Part shown: piece after piece, positions 50,501-61,590 of the stretch
Layout: every line of letters starts with the position of its first letter
How positions within the stretch are numbered: the first letter of the stretch is position 1
Assembly (NCBI GenBank): GCA_003952965.2
Contig: CM025850.1
Location: forward strand, 30,671,610-30,735,609
Reading direction: 5' to 3'
DNA: 64,000 nucleotides
From: Morella rubra
Taxonomy: Eukaryota > Streptophyta > Magnoliopsida > Fagales > Myricaceae
Translations under genes and position numbers: made by a program
The notes under the pieces: model-generated
The model's input: the letters and a program-made list of their open reading frames with translations, nothing else
Told to the model about the DNA's origin: nothing
The model's database searches: none

Positions 50501-51497
50501 CCCATCCGCTGCTAACCAAGCCTAACATTACGAGGATTATAAACAAAATCAGCATACTGAGAATCAAATACCTTCCAAGCTAGACCATCGGCCAGATGCC
50601 TTAACAACCCATCATTTACACGTCCATCATGATGCCATTTCATATGAGAAGCAGTTTTTGAGGACATGAATAGGCTTTGTAATCACGGCTTTAAAGGAAA
50701 CCACGCAAAACCTTAGCTGGTTTTCTCTTAGATCTCTTGGATGATCCACCTTCATTCTGTGACAAAATATTTCCCTCCATTGCCCTTCCATTTTGATGCT
50801 CCACATTTTCAACAAACTTCCATCTTCTCATTCTCATTCCAGAACAACATACAACCATTTGGACAAACAAGAATCTTTTCATATCCAAGTCCTAACTTTT
50901 CATATACTTTTTAGCTTCATAAGTGTCCTTTGGCAATTTAGCACCCGCAGGAAGCATATCACCCAGTGTTTGGAGTAACCACGTAAAAGATGGTATTACT
51001 CCACCCTCCCAAACACTTCAAATGATATAGCTATACAACAGCAATCAGCTTACTAAATTTTGTGCACCCTTATACAAAGGATCGTCTGCATCTTTAAGCA
51101 TTTCATAGAATTTTGAAGACGTATAATTAGGATATTGTCTTTCTTCTCGTACAAGATGAGCTTCTCTTTCCGGTTCTAATGGAAATACCTCATGTAATAG
51201 TCCATGCATCCCAGTTGATGTTTCATACATTTGACTATCTTGAACAAAAATAGAGGTACTACTAGTTGCTGCCCTATCTTGTAATTCCCAATGTGCAAAC
51301 CATTGATTGTAACCCATAATAGACCAAATGGTCATGTACTGTACTTATGCTATACCTCTTGAAATTGACGCACTTTACACAAGGGCACCAAATTTTCCCA
51401 TCACTATCCCACTCTTAAATGTAAAACCTAGAAACTCATTGACTCCAAACACATATTCTCTTGTCCCTTGTTTCTTGTTCATCCAACTCTTGTCCAT
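47512..51497 (-). pseudogene. TNP2-type CACTA transposase with DUF4218 and DUF4216 regions, broken
   Basis: Reading down the minus strand: an ATG at 51497 begins MDKSWMNKKQGTREYVFGVN, which fits the transposase-associated domain. Then come a GYNQWFAHWE segment (about 51310), the C-P-N-G-C-M-type region (about 50860) and GFNPFGNMSTSHSTWPV (50509-50459), the hallmark of the TNP2 core. Next are the CPCC-containing continuation (50426-49953), DUF4218 pieces (49567-48419) with PEGSI(A/V)EGYI and ECLTFCSRYL, and DUF4216 (48159-47830 and on to 47512) with LFKCDWIDTT. Several frameshifts, in-frame stops and an internal 540-bp duplication interrupt it, so it should not yield a working transposase. In active elements this protein cuts and joins the ends. 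Confidence 0.8.
48392..49461 (-). repeat. Tandem duplication of about 540 bp in the DUF4218 part of the transposase
   Basis: Unit 1 (about 48392-48920) and unit 2 (about 48931-49461) both encode, on the minus strand, the same PEGSI-EGYI and ECLTFCSRYL segment with downstream and upstream flanks. They are clearly similar but have diverged by scattered changes. The duplication repeats part of a domain and breaks the gene. Confidence 0.8.
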
Positions 51498-51623
51498 GAA
51501 CGCTAATAGCTATATGAAATAACAAAAAAAATCATATCATTTAAATGTTCATCACATTATCAAGATTTTGATTAACTAATAAAAAATCAACAAACAAACA
51601 TTAAACATTAAACTAAACATTAA

Positions 51624-52110
51624 ATAATAACTATTCAACTTAGAGATCCCTCCGTAAATAGGACTGACTTTGTTTCACCTCAAGTTAGACCTCCAATGTC
51701 AGTGTAGAGGTATCCACCAGGAAGTGATCTTGAAAGTTAAAACAAAATATAGATAATCATAAATCAACAAACAAAAATTAAATAATAACTATTCAACTTA
51801 GATCCCTCTGTAAAAGAGGACTGATTTCGTTTTACCTCAGGTTAGACCTCCAACGTCAGTAAAGGTATCCACCAGGAAGTGATCTCCAAAGTAAAATAAA
51901 ATACAGATAAATATAAATCAACAAACAAACATTAAATATTAAACTAACATTAAACAATAACTATTCAACTTAGAGATCCCTTCGTAAAGAGGACTGGCTT
52001 CGTTTCACCTCAGGTTAGACCTTCAATGTCAGTGTAGAGGTATCCACCAGGAAGTGATCTTGAAAGTTAAATAAAAATATAGATCAACATAAATCAACAA
52101 ACAAACATCA
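51624..52110. repeat. Three tandem repeats of about 160-170 bp in the CACTA 5' region
   Basis: Units start near 51624, 51781 and 51954 with aataactattcaactta and contain cacctcargttagacctyca and gtatccaccaggaagtgatc. They lie just upstream of the transposase gene on its own strand, so they may be leader or promoter repeats of the element. Confidence 0.8.
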
Positions 52111-53766
52111 AACATTAAACAACAACATAAACCTTGTCCTCCAATCTCCAATAAAAATCACAGAATCAATAATAGATAATAGTTAGCCTTGACCTCCAAT
52201 CTCCAATACAAACCAAAGAACCAACAACAAATAATAGTTAGCCCTGCCCTCCGCCTTCCAACAAAAATCACAAACTGCCATAAGCAAATGGTAAGCCTTC
52301 TTGACCTCCAATCTCCAACAAACCGACAAACAATAATAATAGTAATTGATATTTGAGAATCAAAATACCACTAACATGAGAAAGAGCAATTTCTTATCAG
52401 CAAGTCACTTATCAACCCTCGAATTAGGAACAACAACCAAATCTGAAAATGTATTCTAGTCAGTTTCTAAGCTTCGAAAAAAGGGTTGATTAGGAAGAAC
52501 CTGAAAGTATCGAGTTCAGTTAAACTCCACATCATTCATTGGGCCATTGGGGTAGGCCGATTTGGGCTGTGTCCTTTTTGGGCCTTTATCCATTTTTCAT
52601 TTAGTTGCTTTTTAGTTTAATTGTCATTTTATTTAGCCCGTTGATTTGGGCCTTAGACTAGGGGCCTCTATAAGCCCAACTGCAGTATATGTCTAGTTTC
52701 AATTTGTGTAAGAGGACATCAAAAATCTATCAAGCAAAAAGGCAAAGGAGAATGGCTCTCTCTCGAATAGAGTCAGTATCGTTTTCTTGCATTTTCCTGT
52801 TCATCCAAATACTATCTTTTCTCTTTTTACCCTTTATTCCAACTGGATACAAAAACATGATTTAATCCAAAAGAATACCAATAGGAGCTTGAAAAATGTC
52901 CAAACATAGTATATATGACAAATTCAACCAACCAGAAGACATAAACAATATGACCCAAATTCAAAGAAACAAAAAAAAAAAATCAAATTGAAATCAATCT
53001 AAATCAAACAGAAGAATATCAGAGATCAATAATAAACAAGAAAATATTTTGAAAAAGAGCCAACCCATCATTCAAAAATAAGCATGACTTGGTTTTAAAA
53101 GAAAATGACATGTAAAAGGGAAGCTAAGGATCATGACCAAAACCAAGCAATCAAAAACAATACATGGAAACCGAGCCAAACAATAGCACCACAATGCTAG
53201 AATTTTAAAAGGAACAAAACTCACGAAGAAGCACCAAGAAACAAGAGAAAAACACATGAAAAAAAAATGACTGAGACAATTTACCAAACACATGGTAGGC
53301 AACAACCAAATTCAAGCATGAAAGAAGACCCTAAAAGCCAAGAAAACATGCAAACAATCCAACCAAGAACAATCAAAGAACTAGAAAGAATACAACAATT
53401 AAACTTGGATTAGAAATTCGAAAAACTCAAAAATATCGTTAAAAACCTAAACCCCCAATTCAAAAAAAAAAAAAAAGAAAATCTTGAAAAAGAAGCCAAG
53501 GGTTACCTTAGAAATGATGGAGAACTCGGTTTGAGAGCCAGACAAGATGAATGGACGGTGGAATGTGAAGATTTGGTGAAGAAAAGAGAGTGAGGAAAAA
53601 TGGGGGCGTCGTGGGTTGCGAAGAAAAAAAAGGAAAGGAAATAAGACCTGAGGGGCAAATCGTGTGTTTTTGAAATTTTAAAGGTCACACTCAAGGGAGA
53701 GACGTCAATCCATAGTTTAAAAGAGAGAATAGAGGTGAAAAGCGAGAAGAGGGAGAGACGTGCAAC
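52111..53766. other. 5' flank of the CACTA transposase gene
   Basis: Includes repeated words around acctccaatctcca (52138-52320) and a stretch at about 52510-52800 (gggccattggggtaggcc, gggcctctataagccc) that looks like a fragment of a retrotransposon terminal repeat. No partner was found. The open frames on the minus strand (53072-53305, 53503-53694) are not recognised. Confidence 0.3.
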
Positions 53767-53971
53767 TTTTTTAAAAATTATGACCTAACATATTTAGCTC
53801 GAACCAAGATTGAGCTAAGGTCGGGCGAAACTCTCTATGTAAAAAATCACCTATTTAGCTCGAGCCAAGATCAGGCTAATGTAGGGCGAAAGTCTCTGTA
53901 TAAAAAATACTTATTTGGCTCAAGCCAAGATAATACGCAGGTCAGGCGAGTTGTCTCTATATTGTTGTAGG
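53767..53971. repeat. Right subterminal repeats of the large CACTA element
   Basis: Three units of about 60-70 bp, each with ttWgctcRaRccaagat, then a gctaakgt-like word and gggcgaa or ggcgag followed by a ctctRTat stretch. The last runs into the terminal TTGTTGTAG at 53961-53971. They are unlike the cgccgctaaa repeats at the left end. Confidence 0.75.
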
Positions 53972-53974
53972 TTG

Positions 53975-56827
53975 TTATAGACTTTTAGACCAATGATTGG
54001 GTTGTTAAATAATAATTGGGATAAGTGAAAAGTTGAAAAATGAAATATAAATATTTTTTTAAAATTGTGAGAAAGAGAGAAAATAAATTATATTTTAATT
54101 TCTTTAAAAAAATATGCCCAAACCAAACTATCGCCTAACATAAATTAAAAGAAAAATGCAAACAAAAAAATGGAATGGTTAGATTTGCTTTTAAAAAAAA
54201 ATCAGCTTGAAAAACTCACGCCTAATATCTTTTAGGTTGGATTCACTTTTTTAAAAATTCATCTACCCGAATATGTCTCCAAAGTGGACATGGGTTCGTC
54301 AAAATTAATTTGAAGAGGAACCAGATTGTTTAGAAATTCAAATCCCATTAAACCAAAATCTGTAAATTCTCACATTTTTGTAACAAAACCTACCAATGAA
54401 CTAAATACCTATGTTTTTATCAGTTTGTACCTCAATTTGATAAAAGGTACAATAGATTTCTCTTATTCAAGATCTTCTAAATTATGCAGAATACTCCTTC
54501 TGAACAACTCAAAAGAAGAATAAAAAAAAAAAGCAGCATTGACAACGTAAAACAAATTAGCCGCAATATAAAATTAACTCAAATCATAGTGTCAAAAACT
54601 GAAAAAACAAATAAATCATAACAACAATGACAAAAATATAAAAAATGCAGCACAGTGTCTTATGAAAATAGGAGTGAATGATAGTCACTAATCTACACAA
54701 ATACACAAGTCGTGGCCTAATGGTAAACCCACTCCTTGATCTGCAGGCAAAGAAAAGAATGATCAGCGTAAATATTGATTAGTTGCAAGCTGCTTGTAAA
54801 CTCGGTTGAATTTTTCCTGGGAAAGCCTGGGCTCGACCGCTTCGAGTGCTACAACAAATTCACCTACAGCAACATCGGCTTCGGTGCTGCTACTCTGAAA
54901 ATGCAATCGCTTCTCTGCCCAATATTCGTCATTTGTTCATTCGTCATTTCTACATCAATCCCGGTCGAAGACAACTCGAAGTCCCCGAAGAGCCCTCTGA
55001 ACGTTGCTTCCTCGAACCTGCAAACCCCGTGTCCATGGATGTACTGGGCACACTATTGGGGACCGATTTGGAAATGAAGCCGTAAAAGACCCCCCACGAT
55101 GCCCGTGCCTTTGAAGAGGGACTCTATTGTGGGCCTTAGCCTCCAACTCGGCCTGTCCCCCTCATCATTTGTACCATGCATTTGTACCATGCATTCCAGT
55201 CGCAATTTTGTTTTCCACAACATATCCTTTTTTCTTTTCTTTTTTTGCTGAATCTTTCCACAATATCCATAAGCTGATAGTGGTCACAACCGTGGTTCTT
55301 AAATTGTTTCGTTCTTTGCATTTCTCTAAAAAATAAAAATACGTGTTAAAAGGTACGAGCCATTAGCAAATAACAATATGATTGGTGAGAAAGCAAAAAA
55401 AATGAACGCCAATAGATTCAAAAGATTCAAAAGCAAATGGAAATGTACTTGCTTCATAGTATCCCATCAGCCATCATCTGCTATAACAGTTCCAAGCGTT
55501 GTGTCCTAGCCAACCCCTCCTTCGTTTCGTAGGATCGTAACTGCCATATAGTCTTTCTTAAGCACCTTCCATTTAGTTTGAATGGCGGATTCCGACAAAC
55601 TCGACATGTGGACAGGCATTTTTGAGCAAACTCGTCCCCACATCAACTTGTCTAACTTTGCTCCTTTATTGCCTTTTTATTCTTCTCCTCTATGAAGTTC
55701 AAGGAGATATTGGACATGCTCGGGGTGCCAAACAGTCCGTGTGTCCGGCGCACGCTATATGAAAATATTATAAATAAAAAAATTGACAAAGACAGTGCAT
55801 CAAAACAACCAAATTTGAACAAATGTGAGTATTTAATGCCTAAAGTGTAAGAAAACAAAATCCAACTCAACTAATAGTACAAAAGAGCCACGTCAAATTC
55901 ACATTGAAAGGAAAATGGTTATCCTTGGTGTAAAAATCACAAAAATTACAGCAGCTGGACATGATAATATTATGAGAAATATCATAACTAAAAAATAAAG
56001 TATACCTCCATTTTCAAGACAGAGATTGAATTATGGCCCAATGATTTGGATCTTAAGAAATAACCCTGTACATAAACCATGCTCATTAGAATTCATGGGA
56101 CTGATCTTAAACCATGTTTGTGTGTATAGAAAAGGTACATGTTAATTTATCTTTGACTGGAAAATGACAGTAAGCAAATTCTCAAGTATATGACTGGAAA
56201 CATATATAGGAACTCACACTTCTATCCAAGTATATTAACCGAAAAAAAATAAAGAGGATAATTATTATTAAATGAACATCACATATAACACAGCCAGCCA
56301 CCCAACAGGCCATCAGGAAACTGAGAAGCAGAAATGGACATTAAGAAATGCATTTAGTATATATGACATTTTACATCTAAAACATCATCCAAATTTTAAA
56401 AAACTCAATTTGGACTAGAAAAATCCAGTTAAGTTTACTAGTAAATCTCACTCCCAATACTATTGTAGGCAATGTGAACTGTGGATCCAAGATTTCAATT
56501 TTTCTGCTCACCTACATTGTTTCAGAAACGATGCTAGTTTAAGAAAGAGTCCAATTTTTTCTACAATACAAATAGCTAAGTGGAGTCTTTCTTCATTACA
56601 TTGCAGCTTATCAATTCAAACTTTAATATTCGAGACACTCACTTTCACCCGGGAGCTGCTTCGGGTGGTCAGTGCTGTGGTGTTGGAACGTGTGCCGGAA
56701 CACCTCTTCTTCTGCATTTAAAAAGTTAAGAATTGTAAACCACAGTACCAGCAAGCAATTCACAAGAACCCACTATATATTATTGTCAATGTGCATAAGT
56801 GAGATGTTTGAATCTCTTTTCAAGTGA
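53975..56827. other. Intergenic DNA, one possible gene relic
   Basis: The DNA is AT-rich apart from 54780-55146, where composition rises and frames stay open on both strands for about 60-100 codons. The minus strand contains a Ser/Arg-rich phrase (SVPSTSMDTGFAGSRKQR) that reads like an eroded protein. I could not assign it to a family or connect exons. Nothing else is recognised. Confidence 0.3.
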
Positions 56828-57566
56828 ACAGAACAACAAGAAGATGTGGTTAGTCATAATTCCACTAGTTTCTGTGGTACTAACCATCATAATGGGCTCT
56901 ATTTGTTTCTTAAGATGGAGAAATTATGGTTCAAGAGGTACCCCATTTATGCTATGTCGTTGCAGAGTTGAGATTGTGCTACTGTCAAGTAAATTGAATT
57001 CTTTTTGTGTTTCTTCCCCCATTTTCCTCAAAAAGCAGGGAACCAAGACTGCATGAGAAGGATTCTGGAGCAGTTCCAGTTTCAAATAGGATCTAATGTA
57101 GCAAGAGTTGCATTACATAAACGTGAGGACAAATAGTGAGGAATGAAGGATGAAGAACTGCCACAGTTAAGTTTTTCTTGCATAACAATAGCAACAAATA
57201 ATTTCTCTGAAGAAAATAAGCTTGGAGAGGGTGGTTTCAGGCCTGTTTACAAGGTAATTCCATGAAACAGGATGACTTCCCAAGACTATTCCTTTTCCTT
57301 TGATTTCTCAATAGAGCATAAATATGGAAATACAAAGTTCAAATTGGTAAATGAGGACTTGATCCATTTGGGGTTACCTTTTAGCCAAATTACTTGTTGT
57401 TGTCTCCTGTCTTTGTTGGAAGCTTTATGAAATTGCTTATATTCTACTAAGTATGTTTTTATTTCCGATAACTAAAGACATGTATGGATTGATCTTGGCC
57501 GGGAATGAACATTGCTGTGAAGAGACTTTCTAGACAGTCTGGTCAAGGACTGGAGGTGTTCAAAAA
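56828..57566 (+). pseudogene. S-domain receptor-like kinase fragment (G-type lectin RLK family), broken
   Basis: Three pieces line up as in S-domain (G-type lectin) receptor kinases. A membrane anchor MWLVIIPLVSVVLTIIMGSI (from about 56843) is followed by FLRWR. The kinase start (57149-57253) reads IATNNFSEENKLGEGGFRPV, then YK and a GT donor. A third piece near 57500-57566 holds the lysine segment NIAVKRLSRQSGQGLE. The glycine loop has Arg where Gly is usual (GEGGFRPVYK), the frame meets TGA just after the third piece, and no catalytic loop follows. The extracellular lectin part is also missing. It is a relic of a defence or development receptor. Confidence 0.75.
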
Positions 57567-59033
57567 ATGAGGCTTAGTTATTGACAAAACTACCAAGCTA
57601 TGAACCAAACTATTCGCAAGAACAAAAAAGAATGATGGAGTATGGAGATCTTTGTGTGGGAATCCTTTTGTGGAAATCCCCTCCCAATCGCGTTTTTCAC
57701 CAATGTCCCAAGTTCGTCTCACATGGCATGAATGGTCTCTTCATGGCATTGATGCCAGGGAGCTTGCTGGTTTCAAATTACCGGACTGGACACAGTGGGG
57801 GATCAAAAAAATCCAAGGGGGAAATTTTATTTTTTTTTTTCAAAAAATTTTTTGTCTTCAAATGAGTTAATTGCATTTTTGATACACAATCAAATTGATT
57901 TCAAACAAACACAACCAATTCAATAACCATAAATACTTTCCAACCCATAAAAAATTCAAAACCTTAATCTACTCCAAAAATTTCACATCCTACAAATTCT
58001 AAACCAATTCAATCCGTTCAATTCAAATGATCCACAAATATCCAACCAATCCAATCTCAAACATTTCAAACAAAAAAACTTCCAAACTCCCATGCATTAA
58101 ATAATAAATGAAATGAATTTTTGGAAATAAGAAATCTTGGATATTAGACATAAATAGTGAATCGGAGGTCTAGCAATTTTCAAGTGTAAAATCTCGAGGA
58201 TCCTGCAAAAATTGAAACCGAAGAAACAAATAATGAGATTGAGAATTTGATAGAGAGCTGAGAGTCAAGAGAGGCTAAAGGGCCAAAGGCTTACACCGTG
58301 ACATTTTAGGGTTTTACGTGATGAGAGGTAACATTTAATTTTTTCATGCTTCAGCAATAAAATTCAATCCTTCGACATATTATATAGAAGCATCTACAAG
58401 AAAACCCAATAGGCTCTCGTATCTTTACCTCATACATTTTATTGAAAAAATCAAGCATATCAATGACATCGAAAGAAATATGCAATCCCTCCCAGTACAG
58501 AACATGCACCACACATTTCACTCTCCTAATTCTGAATTCTCCTCTCTTTTTAACACACGTACTACACCCAACTCACGGCCTATGACTATTTATAAATTTT
58601 TTTTTATGTCGGTGAAGATAATGTCTAAATACTTCTCCATTCTTTGCAAAACCCTTAACCGTATTTTTTCAGCAACGAAAAATTTTCAAATACTTCCGTT
58701 TACACGTTAATTGAGAGCCTTTTGTTTCTTTTTCTTCTTAATTAAATTTTCTAATTATTTCTAAGAATGATTACAGATTTTCAAGAGTATGGAGATTACG
58801 AGGGAGAAGCTAGCGGCTGCAATCAACAATAAAGAGGAGTGGGCGGATTACACGATGGAAAGTACCTGGTGCTGCAGAGGCGCAGCTGCAGTGGTGCAAG
58901 TGGACAAGTGGTGCTGCGTGCACGTGAAGCTGTGGTTCCGTTTTCAGTGTGCGAGAAAGAGAGAGGGAGGAAATTTGAGAGAAGAGAGAGCTAGAAGATG
59001 TTTTCGTTTCCGAAAATTTTGTTCTTTTTTTTT
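57567..59033. other. Intergenic DNA, nothing assigned
   Basis: An open frame at 57652-57870 contains RFSPMSQVRLTWHEWSLHG, which has protein-like composition but no family I recognise. The rest, to 58780, is AT-rich. The open frame 58789-59046 runs into a MITE and is unlikely to be a gene. Confidence 0.3.
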
Positions 59034-59413
59034 GGGGAAAATATAATTTTCACCCACAAACTACCATATATTTTACACTTTGCACCCTAAACTACCAATT
59101 TTGACACATTGCACCCTTTAACTACCAATTTTTAACACTTTGCACCCTTTATCAAATTTTCAAACTAAAATGACGATAATGCCCTTAGATATTGTTGTCA
59201 ATTCATTAATTTCTCAAGGGTATTATTGTCAAATGGAGGGTGCAAAGTGTTTAATATTAGTAGTTGGAGGGTGTAATGTGTCAAAGTGGGTAGTTTAGGG
59301 TGCAAAATGTATAACATTGGTAGTTTGAGGGTGCAATGTCTTAAAGATGGTAGTTTGGGGTGCAATGTGTCACTACTCCGGTAGTTTGTGGGTGAAAAGC
59401 GTATTTTCCCCTT
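59034..59413. mobile_element. MITE with near-perfect terminal inverted repeats
   Basis: The left end GGGGAAAATATAATTTTCAC and the reverse complement of the right end, GGGGAAAATACGCTTTTCAC, both run on into CCACAAACTACC. The interior is a series of 'actaccaattttgacac' and 'tttgcaccc' words, mirrored on the other arm. It sits between two T-runs, consistent with a poly(T) target duplication of about 9 bp. It is about 380 bp and non-coding. This is the best-preserved of the four related elements in the window. Confidence 0.85.
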
Positions 59414-59424
59414 TTTTTTTTTAA

Positions 59425-59460
59425 GGCAGAGGGTGAAACGACGCAGTTTCAACCTCTGCC
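59425..59460. other. 15-bp hairpin between a MITE and a PIF/Harbinger gene
   Basis: The arms GGCAGAGGGTGAAAC (59425-59439) and GTTTCAACCTCTGCC (59446-59460) pair at 14 of 15 positions around a six-base loop. It may be the border of another small element. Confidence 0.7.
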
Positions 59461-59490
59461 TAGTGCCTATTAAAAAATAAAGGGCCTGGG

Positions 59491-59856
59491 TTGGGCTGGG
59501 CTGATTCCCCGTTCACCCCCGGCGAAGGTTCAAGTGGGAGACGGAAGCGTCCATCTCCCACGCCTTCCGGTGTCGGATCGCGTAAGATGCGATCCGGAGA
59601 GTCTCTAAATGATTCATTCGAAGAGGCATCTGAAAACTTCTTGCGTGCCCGGGCGGAACGGATTGCAAACTCTAACCTTTCCCGGAGCTCTCTAGTCAAT
59701 GAGTGTGTCGATGCACTCATGGCTATTCAGCCTCCGATTGGTGAAGAAGCCATGGGGAGGGCGATGGACAGGATCATTCAAAGTTCGACATTTAGGCAAG
59801 CATTCTTGAGGCTCCCTGAGGAAGCACGTCGATCTTATGTGCTTTACCTAAAATAG
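59491..59856 (+). pseudogene. C-terminal part of a PIF/Harbinger accessory protein (Myb/SANT-like ORF)
   Basis: The open frame encodes a basic, Pro/Ser-rich start followed by SLNDSFEEASENFLRARAER, then a helical end with LVNECVDALMAI, IGEEAMGRAMDRII and FRQAFLRLPEEARRSYVLYL before a TAG. This layout matches the C-terminus of the Myb/SANT-like DNA-binding protein that PIF/Harbinger elements encode beside their transposase. That protein helps bring the transposase to DNA. The N-terminal Myb/SANT domain is absent; a MITE and a hairpin occupy the DNA just upstream. The transposase gene follows on the same strand at 60197. The first ATG of the frame is not necessarily the original start. Confidence 0.6.
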
Positions 59857-60196
59857 GCTCCTATTTCAACATGTCGGGCAACTTCTTGTGTTTTTCTGAG
59901 TTTACTATTTAATTTGCTTTGTAATTTCACGTTACCGGCATGTGTGTATGAGAACCTTGATTTGTACGGACATTTATTTCAGAGTTTTCATTGTGTTGTT
60001 TGGATTGTAATAATTATTACTTATGTAAACGGCTGTTGCACTATTTGTATGGAGATGTTATTTGAATTGTTATCGTATTTCATAATTTGGGCAATAGATG
60101 CGTTGTTTTGAGTAAGCATTTGGACAATAGAATAATTTTTTCAGAATTTTTTTTGTACATAATAATACTTGTACGTAATTGTTTAATGTAGATTCA

Positions 60197-61057
60197 ATGG
60201 ATAATCATCACCAGTTTAACTTTGACTTAAATGAGCCATATGTTGCTGAAGATGATGGGGCATACAACGTAGATGAAACATCTAACCCCGGACAAGAGGA
60301 GCCACATGAGCCGCAAAGGTCAGATGTGGACGAGATGAAGTCGGATCTGTTGCAGGTGATACTACGACTACTTCTACAGAAGATTCGGATAACCCGGACA
60401 AAGGTAATGATGCAATTGCTTTGTATATAATCGAGGACGTTCGAAGAAAAAGGGCACGCAGGGGATTCTACCGTCGTCGCCCAATCCCACAGAATACTTC
60501 CATTCTCACAGGAGCAATGCACCTTGCTGAGATCCTTAATCACCCCAACGGTGTCGAATGTATAAACATATTCAGAATGTCGCAAACAACGTTCATGAAC
60601 TTGGCACACTGCCTTCGTATATATGGACAGTTGAATGAAAAACATGTGAAGGTGGAAGAGGCGTTGGGTATGTTTCTATTCATCACTGCACATGGCCATA
60701 AACAGCGGATTGCAGGCCATTTTTTCCAACACTCGCTAGATACTATACATCACCACGTTAAGCGTGTGTCGAGGGCCCTGTGTAGAATGGCTAAACTTAT
60801 CATACGGCCAAATCACATGACGGGAGTGCACCCGTATGTACAAGGCAACCCTAAGTATTATCCTTGGTTCAAGGTACATACCCGTTCAAATTAACTCTTG
60901 TTACATGTCGAAATATAAATTCGTATAAACTGGATTACACACAAGAACAATATTTTAACTCCGAATAATCACATGTAGGACTGCATCGGTGCTATCGATG
61001 GCACCTACATTAGTTGCCAGGTGCCCAAGAGGTTGCAAGATGCACACCGATGTCGCA
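60197..61057 (+). pseudogene. PIF/Harbinger transposase (ALP1/HARBI1-like), truncated
   Basis: The frame opens MDNHHQFNFDLNEPYVAEDD. After a probable one-base frameshift near 60335 it continues in the frame containing RRKRARRGFYRRRPIP, MSQTTFMNLAHCLR and VKVEEALGMFLFITAHG, the helix-turn-helix-bearing N-terminal region of plant Harbinger transposases. A donor after 60873 and an acceptor before 60979 join YYPWFK to DCIGAIDGTYI, where the first catalytic Asp of the DDE nuclease lies. At 61057 the protein stops short in telomere-like DNA, so the second Asp and the Glu are missing. Together with the accessory gene at 59491 this is the remains of one element. Domesticated relatives (ALP1) exist, but this copy cannot be functional. 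Confidence 0.8.
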
Positions 61058-61590
61058 GGGTTTGGGGTTTGGGGTTTAGGGTTAAGGGATCACGGTTCAG
61101 GGTTTAGGATTTATGGTCCAGGGTTTAGGGTTTAGGGTTTAGGGTTTGGGGTTTGGGGTTTAGGGTTTAGGATTCGGGGTTTAGGGTTCAGGGTTCAGGT
61201 TTTAGGTTTCGAGGTTCAAGGTTCAGCGTTCATGGATCAAGGTTAAGCGTTCAGGGTTCAGGTTTCGGGTTTAGTGTTCAGGGTTCATGGTTGGGGGTTT
61301 GGGGTTTAGGGTTTATGGTCTACGGTTTGGGGTACAGGGACTGGGGTTCAGGGTTCAGAGCTTTGGGTTCAGGTTTTAGGGCCTAGGGTTTTGGATTGAG
61401 GGTTCAAAGTTCAGGGTTTAGGTTTCGGGGTTGAGGGGTTAGGCTTCAGGGTTCATGGCTTGGGGTTCAGGATGTAGGGTTAAGGGTTTAGGGTCTTGGG
61501 TTTGGGTTCAGGGTTCATGGTCTAGGGATTAGGATGCAGGGAGTAGGGTTCGGGGTGCATGATCTAGGGTCTAGGGTTCAGGGTTTCGTA
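61058..61590 (+). repeat. Degenerate telomere-like array, TTTAGGG strand on +
   Basis: About 530 bp composed of variants of ggtttagggtt (gggtttggggtttagggtt, gggttcagggtt, gggatcacggttcaggg). Exact TTTAGGG units are scattered among variant heptamers. It begins directly after the truncated Harbinger transposase exon and ends near gggtttcgtacagggg. Plant telomeres are TTTAGGG repeats; this is an interstitial, decayed version. Confidence 0.9.

Larger units (their letters stand above)
42961..53971 (-). mobile_element. Large CACTA (En/Spm) transposon, coding strand minus
   Basis: The left terminus begins CACTACATAAAAAAG at 42961. The right terminus, reverse-complemented from 53971, reads C-CTACAACAATATAG, a CACTA end that has lost one base. 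TTG lies directly outside both ends (42958-42960 and 53972-53974), the expected 3-bp target-site duplication. Inside, on the minus strand and in the usual order, are a TNP2-type transposase region with DUF4218 and DUF4216 portions (about 51497-47512) and a Ptta/En/Spm-type second gene (about 47340-45809). Both coding regions are broken, so the copy is probably dead, although the borders are largely intact. Confidence 0.8.

Noticed and set aside
54705..54840. tRNA or SINE-like words (gtggcctaatggtaaacc and ggctcgaccgc)
   Set aside because: They resemble polymerase III A and B boxes, but the spacing of more than 100 bp is too large and no cloverleaf forms.
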